A DNA stretch of 64,000 bases. It comes from Phaseolus vulgaris. Its lineage: Eukaryota > Streptophyta > Magnoliopsida > Fabales > Fabaceae. Below the pieces are notes generated by a model. It searched no databases. It was not told the origin of the DNA and saw only the letters and a list, made by a program, of their open reading frames with translations. A program made the translations under genes and the position numbers. Shown piece after piece: positions 48,035 to 61,618 of the stretch; within the stretch, counting starts at the first letter, position 1; every line of letters begins with the position of its first letter. The stretch lies in the NCBI RefSeq assembly GCF_000499845.2, contig NC_023753.2, forward strand, positions 8,633,791 through 8,697,790, given 5' to 3'.

Positions 48035-49620
48035 TACGTAGAGCTACAAATATTTTGGTGAAGTCCAATTTTTTCTTTTTATATATAAGTTATTTTTTTC
48101 CAAAATCATGATTACATTTATTAATATAATCTTATTACTTCTTATCTTCCTATTTTATTTATTTTTTATTCATTCTTATCTAGGGATTTTATTTATTTCT
48201 TATTCTTTCTTGTCCATGGAAAGGTTATTTTAAATAATTATTTTTAATAGTTAAATATATCATTTTCTTAATTAGTTAAATAATTTTTTAAATTAAATAT
48301 TTTTCTTCTACTTATTTTTATTTTATTTTATTTAGTCATACTATTTCTTAATTTTTTTTAATATTCAAACTTTATTTCGAAATAGAATATATATATATAT
48401 ATATATTTTTTTTTTAAATATAAACTTAATCACAAAAATTATAACTAAAATTTTATAGTTCTTATTTGAAATTAATAATTAACATAGTTATCTAAAAATA
48501 GATGTTATATTTACACTATTATATTTCAATTATTTATTTTTCACATGGGACCACACTGGTCAAACTCTCCACAGGTCATATTATATACGTCCAAACTCTA
48601 TCCAAAAAAACCCAAAAAATTGTCAACTAAATTGAACTTGGTCACATTTTATGTTGAGTTAACTCTTTCTATATAACAATAATAATAATATAAAGTTTTT
48701 TTTTAAACGCATATATTATATTTTATATTTATTTGTATATTAAATAGTTACATCTAAAAGTTAATGTTAAATAAATAATATGACTTAAATTTTAGAAAAA
48801 TAGTTTAATTTTTTTACTTTTTTTTTATATTTTTTTTGGATTATGTCAAAAATTTCTATCAGTCTCACATAAAATCGAAAGAAACCAAAACATTATATTA
48901 CATGTAAGTCTCTCCTTATACAAGAAAATTATAGAGTAAAGTATTCATTATTATATAACATTAAGTAGTCAATTTAAAAAGTAAAACTAAATATATATTA
49001 CTAAAAATTATACATATATATATATATATTAATAAAAATTATATAATAAAATTGCAAAACCGATCTATACCAAAATATCCAACTTGATATCATTTAATTT
49101 GATTTTTTTTATATTCAAGCCAAATCGAATAACATGATTGTATGTTTGGCTTGAATATAACTTTAATCAAGATCTGAAAAAAAAAAATACAGTGCAAACA
49201 TTCATAAGGTTAAAAGAGTATAAAAATTAATGATTGAGACCAAAAAATAATTAAATTTTTTTATCTAGAAATAAAAATTACATGAGTTTAAAATTAATTT
49301 AAAACTAAATTGTAATTTTATACCTTGTAATTTCATAATTTATTTATACGTGCATCTTTTTCCCATGATTAAAGTAATAAATCAAGAAGATGGAAATATA
49401 TTATAACCGTATTGGAATTTTATTAAAAAGTTTTATGAATTTTTTTGAGGCGGAATGGAAATAATAATAAAAAAAAAACTGTTCCTGGTATTAAAATAAA
49501 TTATTTAGAAGGTGGATGAGTGGAATATTAGTTAGTAGTCATAAGGATCTGTTTGTCAGAAATTTTATTTATCATTTATATCTATAAAAACAAAAATAAA
49601 AACCCTTCCACTATAACCCA
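48035..49620. other. Intergenic AT-rich DNA upstream of CSTF64
   Basis: (AT)n tracts lie near 48387-48405 and 49013-49028. No gene is supported. The last part should hold the CSTF64 promoter; a GA-rich 5' leader begins near 49630. Confidence 0.4.
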
Positions 49621-49758
49621 ACAATAGCGTGGTTGCAGAAGAGGAAGAAGAAAATCGAATCGAAACGCCGAGTTTCTTTGTCTCTCCCCAACAAATTATG
49701 GTTCTGAGGAGGAAGAAGATGGAGCAGCGCTTCACCTTCTTCTTCTGCTGTTGATTTC

Positions 49759-52700
49759 ATGGCCACCTCCCAGTCCCAGCATCGCTGCGTTTTCGGTATG
49801 CCCTCTCTCTCCCTCTTCGCACATTTCTTGTTATTGAGTGTTTGGGTGTTGAAGAAATGGGAAATTGAATTATTATTTATTTAAAATTTTCTATCTTTGT
49901 GGCTTCCTCTTATTGCAAACTTGGATGTTGTCAATTTCAATCAGGTTGAAATTTGTGAGATTCATGAGCGTTGGTTCTTGGGTTTTGACTATTGTTTTGA
50001 TTTTGTTGTAGTTGGGAATATACCGTATGATGCCACAGAGGAACAGCTTGTCGAAATCTGCCAGGAGGTTGGCCCAGTAGTCTCATTTAGGTAATTTTGT
50101 AAAAAGATATAATGCTTGTTACTGTCAATGAGTTTTTTTTTAGTTTTCTTTTGTTACGTCAATTAGTGTTTTCTTCCACCCTGGGAATAGGGGATTAGTT
50201 ATAGACTTTGGTCCCTAGAAGTTTCTCTATAAGCACTTGCAGTAAAAAAAATAATAAGAAAAATGAAATAAGTTTCTCCCACAAGTTGAAGTGTATAAGT
50301 TTCTCCTATCTTAAGAGCTTATGAAGAACTTTATGCAAGCAAATCAATAGTTATGACTAGAAGTGGCTTTCCAAGTCTGTTTTAAGGGACAAGTTTCATT
50401 ATGAAATTTTTTCGGTAATGTTGTTGGAACTTCCTTTTGCTTTTTACCAATGGTTTATTTGGTTGAAGACTTGAAGTATTCCCATCTTTTATCTGCAGAT
50501 TAGTTATTGACAGGGAAACTGGGAAACCAAAAGGTTATGGATTCTGTGAGTATAAGGATGAAGAGACAGCTTTAAGTGCTAGACGAAATCTTCAGGGTTA
50601 CGAAATTAATGGGCGGCAATTACGTGTTGATTTTGCTGAAAATGACAAAGGGACTGACAGAAACAGAGAACAGGTATATTGTCAAAATTTCTTGAATAGT
50701 GTCTAGTTATTCTTCCAAATCTTTGCTAGTTTACTTTAAAGAAAGCACCGAGTCACCTGGAAGAAGCTCAAGTCTAAACCATTGATACTGGCATGCACCT
50801 TTGTTGTTCTCACATTGATCAATTTCTTTTATTTGTTTATAGTTTCATTTTTGACCAATTAAATCGTCACCCATAATCGTGTACTTCGTTTATTACAGAT
50901 TAAATTGCTTATTTTTCTTTTTTGGCACAGGGTCGCGGTGGGCCTGGAATGACAACAAATGTTGGTTAGTTATTTTGCTCTTACTATTCTTTTATGTTGT
51001 AATAAATCATCTTGCATATATAATCATTGCATGCATTTTTCATCCTGTGTTTTTCATTTTCTTCTTCTCTATATTATAAAGACCCTCAGAAACAAGTTGG
51101 TGGCCCTGCTGTCCATGGGGAAGCTGTTCAGCATCAGCCTATTGGTCTTCATATTGCCATAACAGCTGCAACTGTCATGACAGCGGCTTTGGGTGGTGCT
51201 CAGTTTGGCATCCAGTCAAATCAAAATAGTTTGCAGAGTCAGTCAGCATTGGCGCATGATCCTTTAACTCTGCATCTGGCCAAAATGTCCAGGAGTCAGC
51301 TTACGGAGATGATCTCTGAGCTAAAGGTAACTATTGGTTGTAGGTAACTTCACTTTCCTAGACAACCTTCTCTTTTCTTGAACTTTTCGTTGTATGATGA
51401 CAGGGAATGGCTACACAAAACAAGGATCTGGCTCGCCAGCTGTTGCTTTCAAGGCCACAGTTGCCCAAGGCTCTTTTCCAGGTGTGTACTTTTCTCTTAT
51501 ACCAATTCCCCTGTGAATTTGTTCTGCCACAGCATTCTTTCATGACAAACTTGTTTCTTTTTAGTTTCTACATTAGCTCGTATGATATAGATTTCAATTG
51601 GGGCAGCTATCTTAGAAAGTTCACTGATTTGACCACATGTGACTATGTTAGAAATGAACAAACGATATCATGCAAATTAAGATATTTGAGTGGAGAGACT
51701 GGAGAATAATTTATGACTTTTTGGACGACCTTTTCTCATTTTCAATGGGTATGCCTGGTAGAGAGACAAATAACTTCTTTTTTTCTATCTTTTGCTACAA
51801 TATTTTTGGAGGAGGGAAGGGCTAGTTTTGTTTTGCACTAATTGGCATTCCAATCCATTTGGTGCCTAGAGTAGGAACATTCCACAGGACGTAGTTAGTC
51901 TAAAACATATGCTATTTTTACATGTTTTGCTTATTTTGTGGCCTTTTTTTTGTCATTATACACTTTTGTAAGTTGGAAAAGTCAGCCTACCATTTGCCCC
52001 CAAAATCATGATTCATAATAGAGTCAGTCTTGGCTGTGTAGGTCAAGGTAGTAATACTTGATCCCTGCTACCAACCATTTTCATTCTGTTTTCTTTTGAA
52101 GTATTCCTAAATCCTTATCCTTGACTTGTAATCTCTTAACATAAAATCATTGTCTAAAAGGAAAATATATCAATGTTCATTGTGTGGGCTGTAATTTAGA
52201 ATCTTTCAATTTTGTGTCCTACCTTGTCTTTATTTTGACTATTAACGTGTAGCTGATCACTCTTTCCTTCGGTTACACTTTCTGAAACCTTTAAGGATTT
52301 TTGTGGATCTATATATTTGTATATATGAAATTTCTTTGATCATATGATCACAATTTTATATGCAGGCTCAAATAATGCTAGGAATGGTGACTTCCCAAGT
52401 GGTTTGTTTCAGTACCTTTCTGCTTGATGTTCATTTCTTTTATATTTTATGCCAAATATTTGTCATTTGGGACTTATAATTTGATTTAGGGTGCTATAAA
52501 TCCCAACCCAACTACCAAGGCTGTGAACTGAACCTTTTAATTTGTAGATTACAGTTATTGTGTTCTGGGACAGTTGGAAGCAAATATCAGCTACTATTTT
52601 TTTTTATTACTGTTTTATATATTGCCTGTGGAGAACAATATGTTTGGGCTGGCTGAGAAAGAGAAAGGGAATAATAGACTTTATTAAGCAATTGAATACC

Positions 52701-55700
52701 TTGCATGTCTAGGCAGTAGGAGTTATCTGGAAATGATTGCATGGAACTGTATACATCAATTGTATTGGAGGATCAATCAAAATTTGGGTATCATCTTCTG
52801 AAACTTGAGGTCTAAAATGTAATAACTTACCATTGACAAATAAAGCTCAAATTGCTGAAACAGCTTGAGGAAAAGGCATGGAAGCTGTTGTTGACAGGCT
52901 TTAAAATACTTATTTATAAAAAGTTAATAAGATGCCTCTAGGACTTATATAACATCAACAGAAGCAACATCGCATAACCCTAAACCTATTATGATCATTT
53001 AAGGTTTATGTCGTATCAAATTAAAATTAAATTTATATTAGACTACTTTTTGTTCCTTAAGCTTACTCCTTCTAGATCTTTAAATTTTTATTGTCATAAT
53101 AATTATTGCAGTTACAAATGCCAAACCTTAGGCTGGTTTCAGATCAAACCTCGCAGTCTTTAATGAATGAAGGTCAGCTGGTTCAGCCACCACTGGTTCA
53201 AAGTCTGCCTACCCTTCCTCCTCATGGGCAGAGCAAATTGCAGCCTGGTTTGATACCTTATGCTCAAGAAGGCCAAGTCAGCACCATACTTCATAATCCT
53301 CTGGCTTCTAATCAATTAACTGCTCATTCAAAGCTTCCAGCGCAGCCCCGAATTCCCCTTCAACAACATCCAAACAACCTTGTACTTCCTGGAACTTTGT
53401 CAGGACAGCCTAATTTATTGCTTCCTTCTGTGCGCCCAGGTTTGGGAAGTTTGTCTGTCAGGCCACCAATTCAACCCACAACTTCAACTGCTCTAAACCA
53501 GCAAATGCATACCTCTTTGCTACAGCATTCTGTACATGTTGGAAACTCAACTGTTGGACATAATATTCAGTTGGTTCGTCCAGATGCCAACTTTCAGGTG
53601 CCAAGTTTTGCACGTGTTTTAGTTCTTTTATGTTGAGATATGGATTTTTTTAAGAAAATCTACGCAGTAAAAGTTAATATTAGAACTTAGCATGCTGGTT
53701 TAGCCCCACCTTTCTTTTCATGGGATGATTATTCTTGCTTTCTGCAATTTGTTATTGCTTATTGTTATTTTAGTCGCCATTTATTTGTAGTAGAGAAAGA
53801 AAGTAGATGTCTGTAGCACAGGGTAATAGAATTACTAAAACTAGGCAATAGGAGAAACCCACATCAACCGAGCAAAGCTTTCCATTCCTGCAATTCTGTC
53901 AAAGAAGAAACTTCTTTTTAGCACCATAAGGATGCCTGATATATCACACCATACCACATCAAAGTGCAGATAGAATATTTATACTTTTTGGCCAATATGC
54001 GAAATATTTCTGCAGAAATGCTTGGCCATGTGTAAAATTATGAGTATGTCCGTTCCCAGCTCATTCTACCCAGGTATGATGAACTGATTTTCCCAATAAG
54101 TTGTCTTGTTTTTAAACCCTGAGCTCTCCCAACTAAGGTAACTTTTGGTTTAACAAACAACATTGATTTAAAGTATTACCAGTCAAGCCAAACACTTAAC
54201 CTTTGAGGGAGCTATATCCCTCCTAAGTTGCTAGAGCAGGTTTGCAAGTTGAATGATTTCAGATTGTAAAGTGAAATATTAAGGGAGTCTAAATTCTGTA
54301 CCCTTTTGTATTTTATGTTATAAATAGGTGGGTACTTCATCCTTTAGTTTTTTTCCCTTGTTTGCTTTAGTTTTTGAGGACTTTCTATCCTCTTGCATTT
54401 GTATATTTAATTTTCTTAATAAATTATATGTTTATCAAAAGAATAAGGTGGTTAATGAAGAAAAATTCACGAAAGAACCTACTATTCAAGCATCATTGTC
54501 ATTTTGTAATGGTTTCACATTATTTACCATACATAGAAATGTCTAGTCATTGGTTGAGCGTAATTCCATTTGTGCTTTCAAATTGAGAGGCTATGTAGCT
54601 GATAGTCTGTAGAAGTTTATTTTCTCTTCACTTCTGCTGAGCTGGCTACAACTTCTATGTTTTATATGCCCATATTTTTAAATAATGCATTTAATTTTAT
54701 TTATTGAAACAGCCTGGTCCCGCCATATCGTCATCTAATTCTCAGTTGTTGAGTAAAGGTGATAAATCTTCAAATATAACATATTCAAACATGCCTTTGG
54801 GAATAGAGAAAACAAACATGGTTCGTGATTCTTCAGAATCTTTTTCTCGCCCATCAAAGCTCATGAAATTGGAAGAGGGAAGGAGTACACCTCTTTCTAC
54901 TGGGATATCAGACGTGCCTGTCACTGATGGACCATCTCATGCCCTTGGAAGAAGCTCATTGCCTATACTTGCAGCTAATAAAGCAGAAGGGCAATACTCC
55001 GAGCAACAGTCTTCTCAGGTATGTGACTTGGTGATTCATTGATGAGAAGTGAAGGTGAATCATTTTCTTATGAATTTATTTGATAATTCATTGTTATTGT
55101 TCGAGGATGCAGAAGTTGTTGTAAGGTCATCTCTTTTGAGATTCAGTAGTTTTTCATTTGGTTGCTAGAAGAGATAGTCTAACCTTAAAAAGGGTGTCTA
55201 GAATAAACTTCAGAATTGTTTAATGTTTCCTGTTTTCTTAAATAAAGTTTGAAATTTACATTAGATTATGTGCGTATGGTTAGGTATACTTAATTGGGGT
55301 GCATCTAGTAGGAACTGAACCTTCAAATTTGCCAGTTATTTTGACATATGCTGTAAACTTCCTTGTCTTTTTAGTTTGAACTTTGAAATATCATCACTAA
55401 GCGAGTAAATTTATGCTTTATTTATGCACACGGCCAATGAACCAAAGTGTCTGTGATTATTGGCAGCTGAACTATCTTTAAATCACCAGTATGCTAACCA
55501 CTAATTGGCCCGGAACTAGAGATTGATATAATGGATCATGTGTGTACTTTAGGGATCAAGCTAAGACGACTCTGCCTTGGTTACAAGCTTATAGTCTGTA
55601 ATGATCTGATTTACACATTAGGAGAGGGATTTTATGCATGGTTAGTGCAAAACGCATCTTGTGACTTCTATTTAAAAGATCCAATGTTTACTCCCTACCT

Positions 55701-56029
55701 TTTTATGCTAGCAAAACTTTTGCCTGAAAAAAAATGCTTTTAAATGTTTCATATTTACATTTCTTTTACTGTTTCAAAGTTTTGTTTTGATTCTTTTTAC
55801 CGCAATGTACCCTATCTTGTTTGATTACCATAACCAATCGTTCTGGATATATAAATCATTATTTGATTTTCTTTACTCGTCCCAGCTTCCTCCTGATGTG
55901 GAGTCTGTTTTGCTGCAACAAGTGTTGAATCTGACGCCAGAGCAATTGAGTTCCTTGCCACCAGAGCAGCAACAACAGGTCATTCAGCTCCAACAGGCTC
56001 TTCGGCGTGATCAGATGCAGCCCTCATAA
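49759..56029 (+). CDS. CSTF64: Cleavage stimulation factor 64-kDa subunit (mRNA 3'-end processing)
   Basis: Ten exons: 49759-49795, 50012-50090, 50499-50673, 50931-50964, 51082-51326, 51404-51481, 52366-52401, 53112-53597, 54713-55018 and 55886-56029, totalling 1,620 nt or 539 aa. An N-terminal RRM carries RNP2 VFVGNI (residues 11-16) and RNP1 KGYGFCEY (50-57). The hinge follows (about 155-235; [40 protein letters not shown]), then a long Gln/Pro-rich linker. The conserved C-terminal helical domain ends the protein ([20 protein letters not shown], then [15 protein letters not shown]). In the nucleus CstF64 binds GU-rich sequence downstream of the poly(A) site and contacts CstF77 through the hinge. 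The ATG at 49759 gives the short family N-terminus before the RRM. All introns are GT-AG. No defect found. Confidence 0.95.
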
Positions 56030-56420
56030 GAAAGAGGGACTCATGAACAGTTCTGATAGCAACAACTTATTGTATACTAGCATTTGCTGTAGATTAGATT
56101 CAGAATATTAAAATTCTTTCGACTACCATTGCTTCTTTTGTAATTTGTTTTCTAGTTCATTGTCCAAATAGTTGATGTAGCAATGAGGAGATCCAGATGG
56201 GCTCATATCCTTTAGAAGAGATATATTGTACAATAATAATTTTGGCGATAATTTTTTTTGCTGTTGGCATATCTTTAGTGTGGGCTGAATAACTTTGCCT
56301 TGTCATTGGAGCTATTATAAGCATGCATATGCTTGAATATGTTGTCTGAGCTATGTATTATCGCTGATCCCCCTTAATTTAGACAATAAAATATCTAAGC
56401 TCAATATCCAGCATATAAAT
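56030..56420 (+). other. Probable 3' UTR of CSTF64
   Basis: Mixed-composition sequence after the stop, with AATAAAA at about 56385 as a possible poly(A) signal. Confidence 0.45.
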
Positions 56421-56960
56421 TTTCGTTTTATTATTTTTCCTTGTTTCGTTTTCTTTACCATTCTGAATGTTTTACTATTCACAGCATACGATACACAGTA
56501 TAGAGCAATTGCCAGGTTTGTGATCGTTCATCATTGCGTCGGTTTTTTAATGCCCACATATTTGTAGCAATGTGACAGTAAACGGTTGGGTTGTCATTTG
56601 ACAACAGTGAACAATATTGTATTGTAAAGAAATGCATCCCACTTTTCGTACAGAAGGAAAAAAAGCAATTTGAAGTCAAGAATTATGATCAAATGGTTTA
56701 TTCCTCGTGGCACTGAAATATGCTTGATTTCACTACTATAAGATTACAGAGCGTGACAAACAAATTAACTTTATTTTAAGATCCTTAGTTGCCCTATCAA
56801 TTGTCTTTCCTTTTCCCGTACAAAACTTTTTTTTCCTTTAATATATGTAATATAACGATGTAAATAAATTGTATACATGTCCTCCAATCAGGTGAGGTAG
56901 AAATTACGTCATTCATAAATTTCAAAAATGTAAGCTAATTGACTTGATGGGAAAGGAGAA
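56421..56960. other. Intergenic DNA between CSTF64 and an unassigned ORF region
   Basis: No gene or repeat recognised. Confidence 0.4.
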
Positions 56961-57141
56961 CTAGTGATCGTTCTGGCCCTACTCATATTTTGTTAAGAAA
57001 AGTGATCAATCCAAACCACACCACAGGAGAAACGTCCACACCTGCAAGAGGGGGAATCGCTTTGCGGGTAGGAATGAGGAGTGTCTCAGTGGGAGCACAA
57101 GCTATTATAGGTATAAATTTTCCCAATGGGAGTTTTGGGTA

Positions 57142-57375
57142 TCAAGACATGACTATTCTCAAGATAAAGAGAAAACCAAACACTATAAGGAAGGGACCTA
57201 GAAACCCAGTGGCCAATCTTGTAATCAGATCTTTGGAAACATATGAAGTTTCTGGTATGCTCAGCTTAAGGATATTCAAGAGTAGATCTGAATTAAGAGA
57301 TATCTGTGTGGTAGCTGCATCCAACAGTTTGCGATGCCTGCATATTCTACAACTTCTGTGTAACGCGAGCAACAT
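57142..57375 (-). CDS. Unassigned ORF with a C-terminal hydrophobic segment, possibly an exon
   Basis: A 77-codon open frame on the minus strand. It ends with KDLITRLATGFLGPFLIVFG continuing FLFILRIVMS and a stop, which looks like a tail-anchor or final membrane helix. The region (about 56990-57410) is less AT-rich than its surroundings. A 138-codon frame on the plus strand overlaps it and shows no recognisable domain. I do not recognise either product. It could be the last exon of a minus-strand gene or a gene fragment. Confidence 0.2.
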   Translation of the reverse strand: MLLALHRSCRICRHRKLLDAATTQISLNSDLLLNILKLSIPETSYVSKDLITRLATGFLGPFLIVFGFLFILRIVMS

Positions 57376-57409
57376 TCCACGACGTGAGAATTGCCATTTC
57401 TCTTAGTGG

Positions 57410-58380
57410 TATATATTTGAACTTTTCAGCAAAAATTAGAATCTCAAATTAGGCTGACATAACTCGAAATTTTGCAGTGTAGAAGAAAATACACTTGTTT
57501 TAAAGGGAAAAGGGACAATTGAAATCTTGAGACTCGTTCAAATCCAGCCAGCAGCCAATACAAACCGCCATCAGCTTCAATTCGGAGTGATAATGGGTAG
57601 ATACCCTAATATTTTTCAACCAACTGACTCAAAACAGAAGAAATTACCCAAAATCTGAATCCTCAAATTACTAGAAATAAATTTACATTTGCCCACTTAA
57701 TCCTAAATACTGGAAACATCCATTCAATAAGCTACTGCAGTGGGAATTTGTTTGAAATTTCAATTTTCTTCACTGACAGTAATACTATGTGTTGTAATTT
57801 GTATATAACATAAAAAGTGTGCAAAAGAGAAATGACCCCGCAGTAACATAATCCACGTTGTGATGATTGAATAATTTTGGAAATACTCTCGTGTTGGTAG
57901 AGCAACATCAAACAAAAGCCTAACATTTTCAATTATGCCCTTTGAAGTGTAAAAATCATCACGTTATGATTATTGAATAATTATGACTCAATTTTGGAAA
58001 TACTCCCATGTTGGAAGAACATCATAAAAAAAAGGCCTAATATGTTCTGAAATGTCAATATCCCATCACATTCATCTAACTACGAGTCCATGTGTGAATA
58101 AAGGGAATCCATTCCCATTTGAACAATCTTTCTACAGCCACAAACAACATAAACCGCAACACACAAGAGTTTAAGTTTGACATGGATCCTTTAGAGATTC
58201 TTAATCAGGCACACAGTTAAAAATAATCTTAAATATAACTTGTAAATTAATTTGTATCATGGTCACAAACTCCAACAAACAATTATATATAGAAAGAGTA
58301 TTCCAATTAAATTCATAACAAGCCACACCACCATCAATGAAGAAAGTCATGGAATTACAACAATGGCAATAATCATACGT
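57410..58380. other. Intergenic DNA and 3' flank of the Kazal gene
   Basis: Two related stretches, near 57855-57915 and 57957-58030, share TGATGATTGAATAATT/TTATTGAATAATT and CAATTTTGGAAATACTC, a local duplication of about 100 bp. No gene is supported. Confidence 0.4.
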
Positions 58381-58496
58381 ACAATACAAGAATAGCCGTG
58401 AGGTTAATTTACAAACGAAACCTCAAAGAATTGAAAAGAACCAAAACCATAACACTGTCTCTGATCATGGTAGATACATACACAAACCCCATTAAA

Positions 58497-58880
58497 TTAA
58501 AAAAGACCGAACAAGACGGAGAACCCCAACAAGATGAGCCACACAATGTGCACCAAAAGCAGAGCCTGTCCAGGAATCGGTGCCGATCCCCCATTCCCCA
58601 CTTCACAGAACCCCAATTTCGCAACCTCCACGCCGGAGCACGCTGCCTCAGCGCAACCGCACCAGTACGTGACGCCATCCGCGCCGCACACCGGGTCGGC
58701 GCGGAAGCACTTCGCGGGGCACGACGACGGCATCGTTTGGCCGCACAATCTCTGCGATGGCAGCTGGAGAACGCCGGGTTCCTCGAGATCCGCTGTCGAA
58801 ACGGGCAGGAGCATGCAAAGTGCAAGGACGGTGATCGCGGCGGCGAGGAACCGGCGGCGAGAGGGTGGGAATTTCCACAT
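58497..58880 (-). CDS. Kazal-type serine protease inhibitor family protein
   Basis: Single exon, 127 aa, minus strand. Residues 1-30 form a basic-hydrophobic signal peptide (RRRFLAAAITVLALCMLLPV). The Kazal-like domain (about 46-92) has eight cysteines at 46, 54, 58, 65, 74, 76, 81 and 92, with the family signature VCGADGVTYWCGC. The C-terminus (about 107-127) is strongly hydrophobic and suggests a membrane or GPI-type anchor. Plants have a small family of such secreted proteins; inhibition of subtilisin-like or other serine proteases is inferred from the fold. The region is far more GC-rich than its flanks, as usual for such one-exon genes. The ATG at 58880 gives a proper signal peptide. A 5' leader extends toward about 59030. 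Confidence 0.85.
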   Translation of the reverse strand: MWKFPPSRRRFLAAAITVLALCMLLPVSTADLEEPGVLQLPSQRLCGQTMPSSCPAKCFRADPVCGADGVTYWCGCAEAACSGVEVAKLGFCEVGNGGSAPIPGQALLLVHIVWLILLGFSVLFGLF

Positions 58881-59039
58881 GTCGGTGTCGGAGATGACGA
58901 GCTACGAGAGCTCGCCGTGGCGGATTTGGGGACTCAGTTAAGGGAAGTTTTGGGATTTGGAGAATTGGGAGAATGGAGGGTTTCGGAATAGAAATTGGAT
59001 TGAACCCTAATTGAGGGAATTGGGGGGTTTTGTTTACCG

Positions 59040-59879
59040 TGTTAGCGAGGAAAAAAGGGAAGGTTAAACGAGAAAGAAAGAATGTTTTGTTTGTGGTGTC
59101 ATTGTCGGAGAACCGGTGTGGTGTTTACACCTAATTTAGGAAAAAAGTTGGAAAATGAAATTGTGTTATTGTTTGGAGAAGTTTCCGAAGGTGAAAATAG
59201 TATATTGCTCAGTAATTGGGCTAACGGTCATAGAGTTGCTCGCCATAAACATTCGGCCTTGCCATTATTGAATGAATAGTAGTGTGAGATTTATGAGTAA
59301 CTTCTTAAAGTGTTGTGTTCATGAGTTTGCTACCTAAATAATATATTGAGTTATGCTCTTAGTATGTGTTAGCATTTCTTTTGAATATTCACAATCTTCA
59401 TGTAAGAGTGTTTTGTGAATCTTTAGACTTCAGATCTTGTTTCTTTCTTGGCGAGGAAAAGAAAATGTATGTTTACTATGAGAAGTAAAATACAAAAAAA
59501 GGAGACAATAAATAAGAAATAGCATAAAAAAGGAAAATAATTAACTTTCTTCGTACTTAAGAAAAGAATTGCTAAGGAAACATAATTATAATATGTATAT
59601 AGTAAATTATAAATAATAATAATAAATATATTTTTAATAATAATAAAATAAATTTATATAATAATTATCTTAATTATAAAAAATAAAGATAAAAATAATA
59701 ATGTTATTTAATTTAGAAGTAAATTAATCAAATTAATTAATTTTTTAACAATTTTTTAAAATATAAGAATAAATTTATAAATTTAGATTTTTATTAATTA
59801 AAAAAATATAATTTCAATCCTACTATCACATCACTTACAAACTTTCATATATATTTTTTTAATTTTTTATTATAATCTT
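59040..59879. other. Promoter side of the Kazal gene, then AT-rich DNA
   Basis: No further gene is supported. 59560-59860 is almost pure A/T and probably belongs to the interior of a TTTGTTTGG-family MITE ending at 60410. Confidence 0.35.
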
Positions 59880-60410
59880 AATCCAAACAACATCAATTTC
59901 TTCACATTTCATTTTTTTTAGAAAAAATCAAATATTTGATCAAAGAAAAAAAAGAGTCCATAACATTATAACATTTGTACATGTTGAAAAGAAAAGAAAA
60001 AAAATAAACTTCTTGGATAAATAGTATCTCTTGTTCTTATGCAATTCGCCATCATTACCCTTCAAAAAGCTATGACAAGGTGGTTCTTGAACGTCATTCA
60101 AGAAAAATAACATCCTTTGCAGTTGCCACCACCGCATTGTGCAGTGGTAGCAACTATTGGATGCATCGCAGGTCTGACGACACCCTCAATAACAAAGTTC
60201 CTCGATAAGCAATAGAGCATTTAGAAGATGGACAAGACTTGGACCTGATAATGGAAGATTTTGCAAATCTGCTCGACAATCTGAGAAAATACATTAAAAA
60301 TATAGGCAAGCCACTGAGAAGAAGTAACAAGAACACAAGAAAGAAAAAGGGTTTTCCTTCACACTTCCCTTTAAATCATTTGAAATCCACTCCCTAATCC
60401 AAACAAAGTT
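59880..60410. mobile_element. Right end of a TTTGTTTGG-family MITE, split by about 430 bp
   Basis: AATCCAAACAACATCAATTT at 59880 and TCCACTCCCTAATCCAAACA at 60388 correspond to the two AATCCAAACAA blocks that lie about 50 bp apart in the MITE ending at 47157. Here they are separated by roughly 430 bp of more balanced sequence (about 59922-60345), which appears inserted or captured. That insert has broken open frames, mainly on the minus strand, but no domain I recognise. Confidence 0.4.
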
Positions 60411-60736
60411 TAGAGTTCTATTTTAATATGAGAAGAGAAAAAATGATGACAATAGTAAAAAAGTTCTTCTTATTCTCTAATGGAGAAAATGGACCAGATT
60501 AGAAAATTATGGTAAAAGAAATATATAAATAAAAGCTTAACATGCTTGTGTATCGATCCAAATGTGATACAACTAAAAGAATCATTTGTTTGAAAAACGT
60601 GGATGTCTGCACATCGGAGGATCCATTAGCATGCATGAACACATGATTCGTTTGGCATGACTTTCCTATATATTTTTTATTAATCTATGATTAATTATCA
60701 CCTCCTTAATTTATAAAATGTTTTGTTTGTATACAG

Positions 60737-61375
60737 CGGAGCTTGGACGCTCGGTCCATGTTGACGAAGTGTTTCAACAAACACATATACGAAAGAGCAC
60801 TGTGGATTTTGTAGATGATAGATTAAGGCAGATACATAAAAAAAATTTCAATTTTTTTGTTCATGTACATTAATTACTATTATAACAAATATTTTTCATT
60901 TTAATAGAAAGATTTTGAAAGTAGATTCTCTTGAGCATTATCTAAGTTACAATCTGCGTCTACCTTGATATCTACTCCATTAGATCCTGTTGAGGAGGAA
61001 AGATTAAGAAACAATTGTTGATTACAAGTTGTAGGTGGAAGGTACAAGGGACGAGTGTATGAGATTGGCCGTGTCGATTGTCAGGACGACTGTGTTGATC
61101 GCTACCTACAAGAAACACAACCATCTTCTTGTAAGAAAGTTGATTCAGAAGAAATTGTTCAACTTAGACAACGACTATCAACAAGTGAATAGCAGATTTG
61201 ACACATGAATTCCCGGTTTCAATCCTTTCAAGATCTTACGATTCAATATCTACCATCTGAAGCAGACATATTTTTCAGCAGTTAAATACCTCGCAACAAA
61301 ATACTCAAGAAAATCATATGCAAGATAATGATGATGAGCAACAAAATTCACTTGGTCAAGATTATAATAATTATT
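60737..61375 (+). pseudogene. En/Spm-type transposon protein fragment
   Basis: Pieces of the conserved 'EVFxxTHxRK...FVDDR' and 'GGRYKGRVY' blocks are visible in plus-strand frames interrupted by stops and shifts. The tail is Gln-rich (QLRQRLSTSE) as in the family's C-terminal coiled coil. Not functional. Confidence 0.55.
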
Positions 61376-61618
61376 AGTGACTTGAATTTCCTTTTGTTAG
61401 ATGTTTTTTTGTTTGTTTGAATGAAATACATTTGAATATTTTGAATATTTGGAAATAGTATTGTATTCTATCATGTTTTTCAATTTATGGACAAGTTTGA
61501 ATATTGATGAATATTTGTCTTTGAATGAATTCTATTGAAAACAGGAATGACTTTTGGTATATGCAGGTGTGGAACTGATTTCCAGTGCTTTCAAAATATA
61601 TAAAAAAATGAATTACAG

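Noticed and set aside
58398..58991. Long plus-strand frames of 197 and 135 codons over the Kazal gene
   Set aside because: They are antisense to the Kazal inhibitor. The minus frame alone has a signal peptide, conserved cysteines and a family signature; the others arise from high GC.
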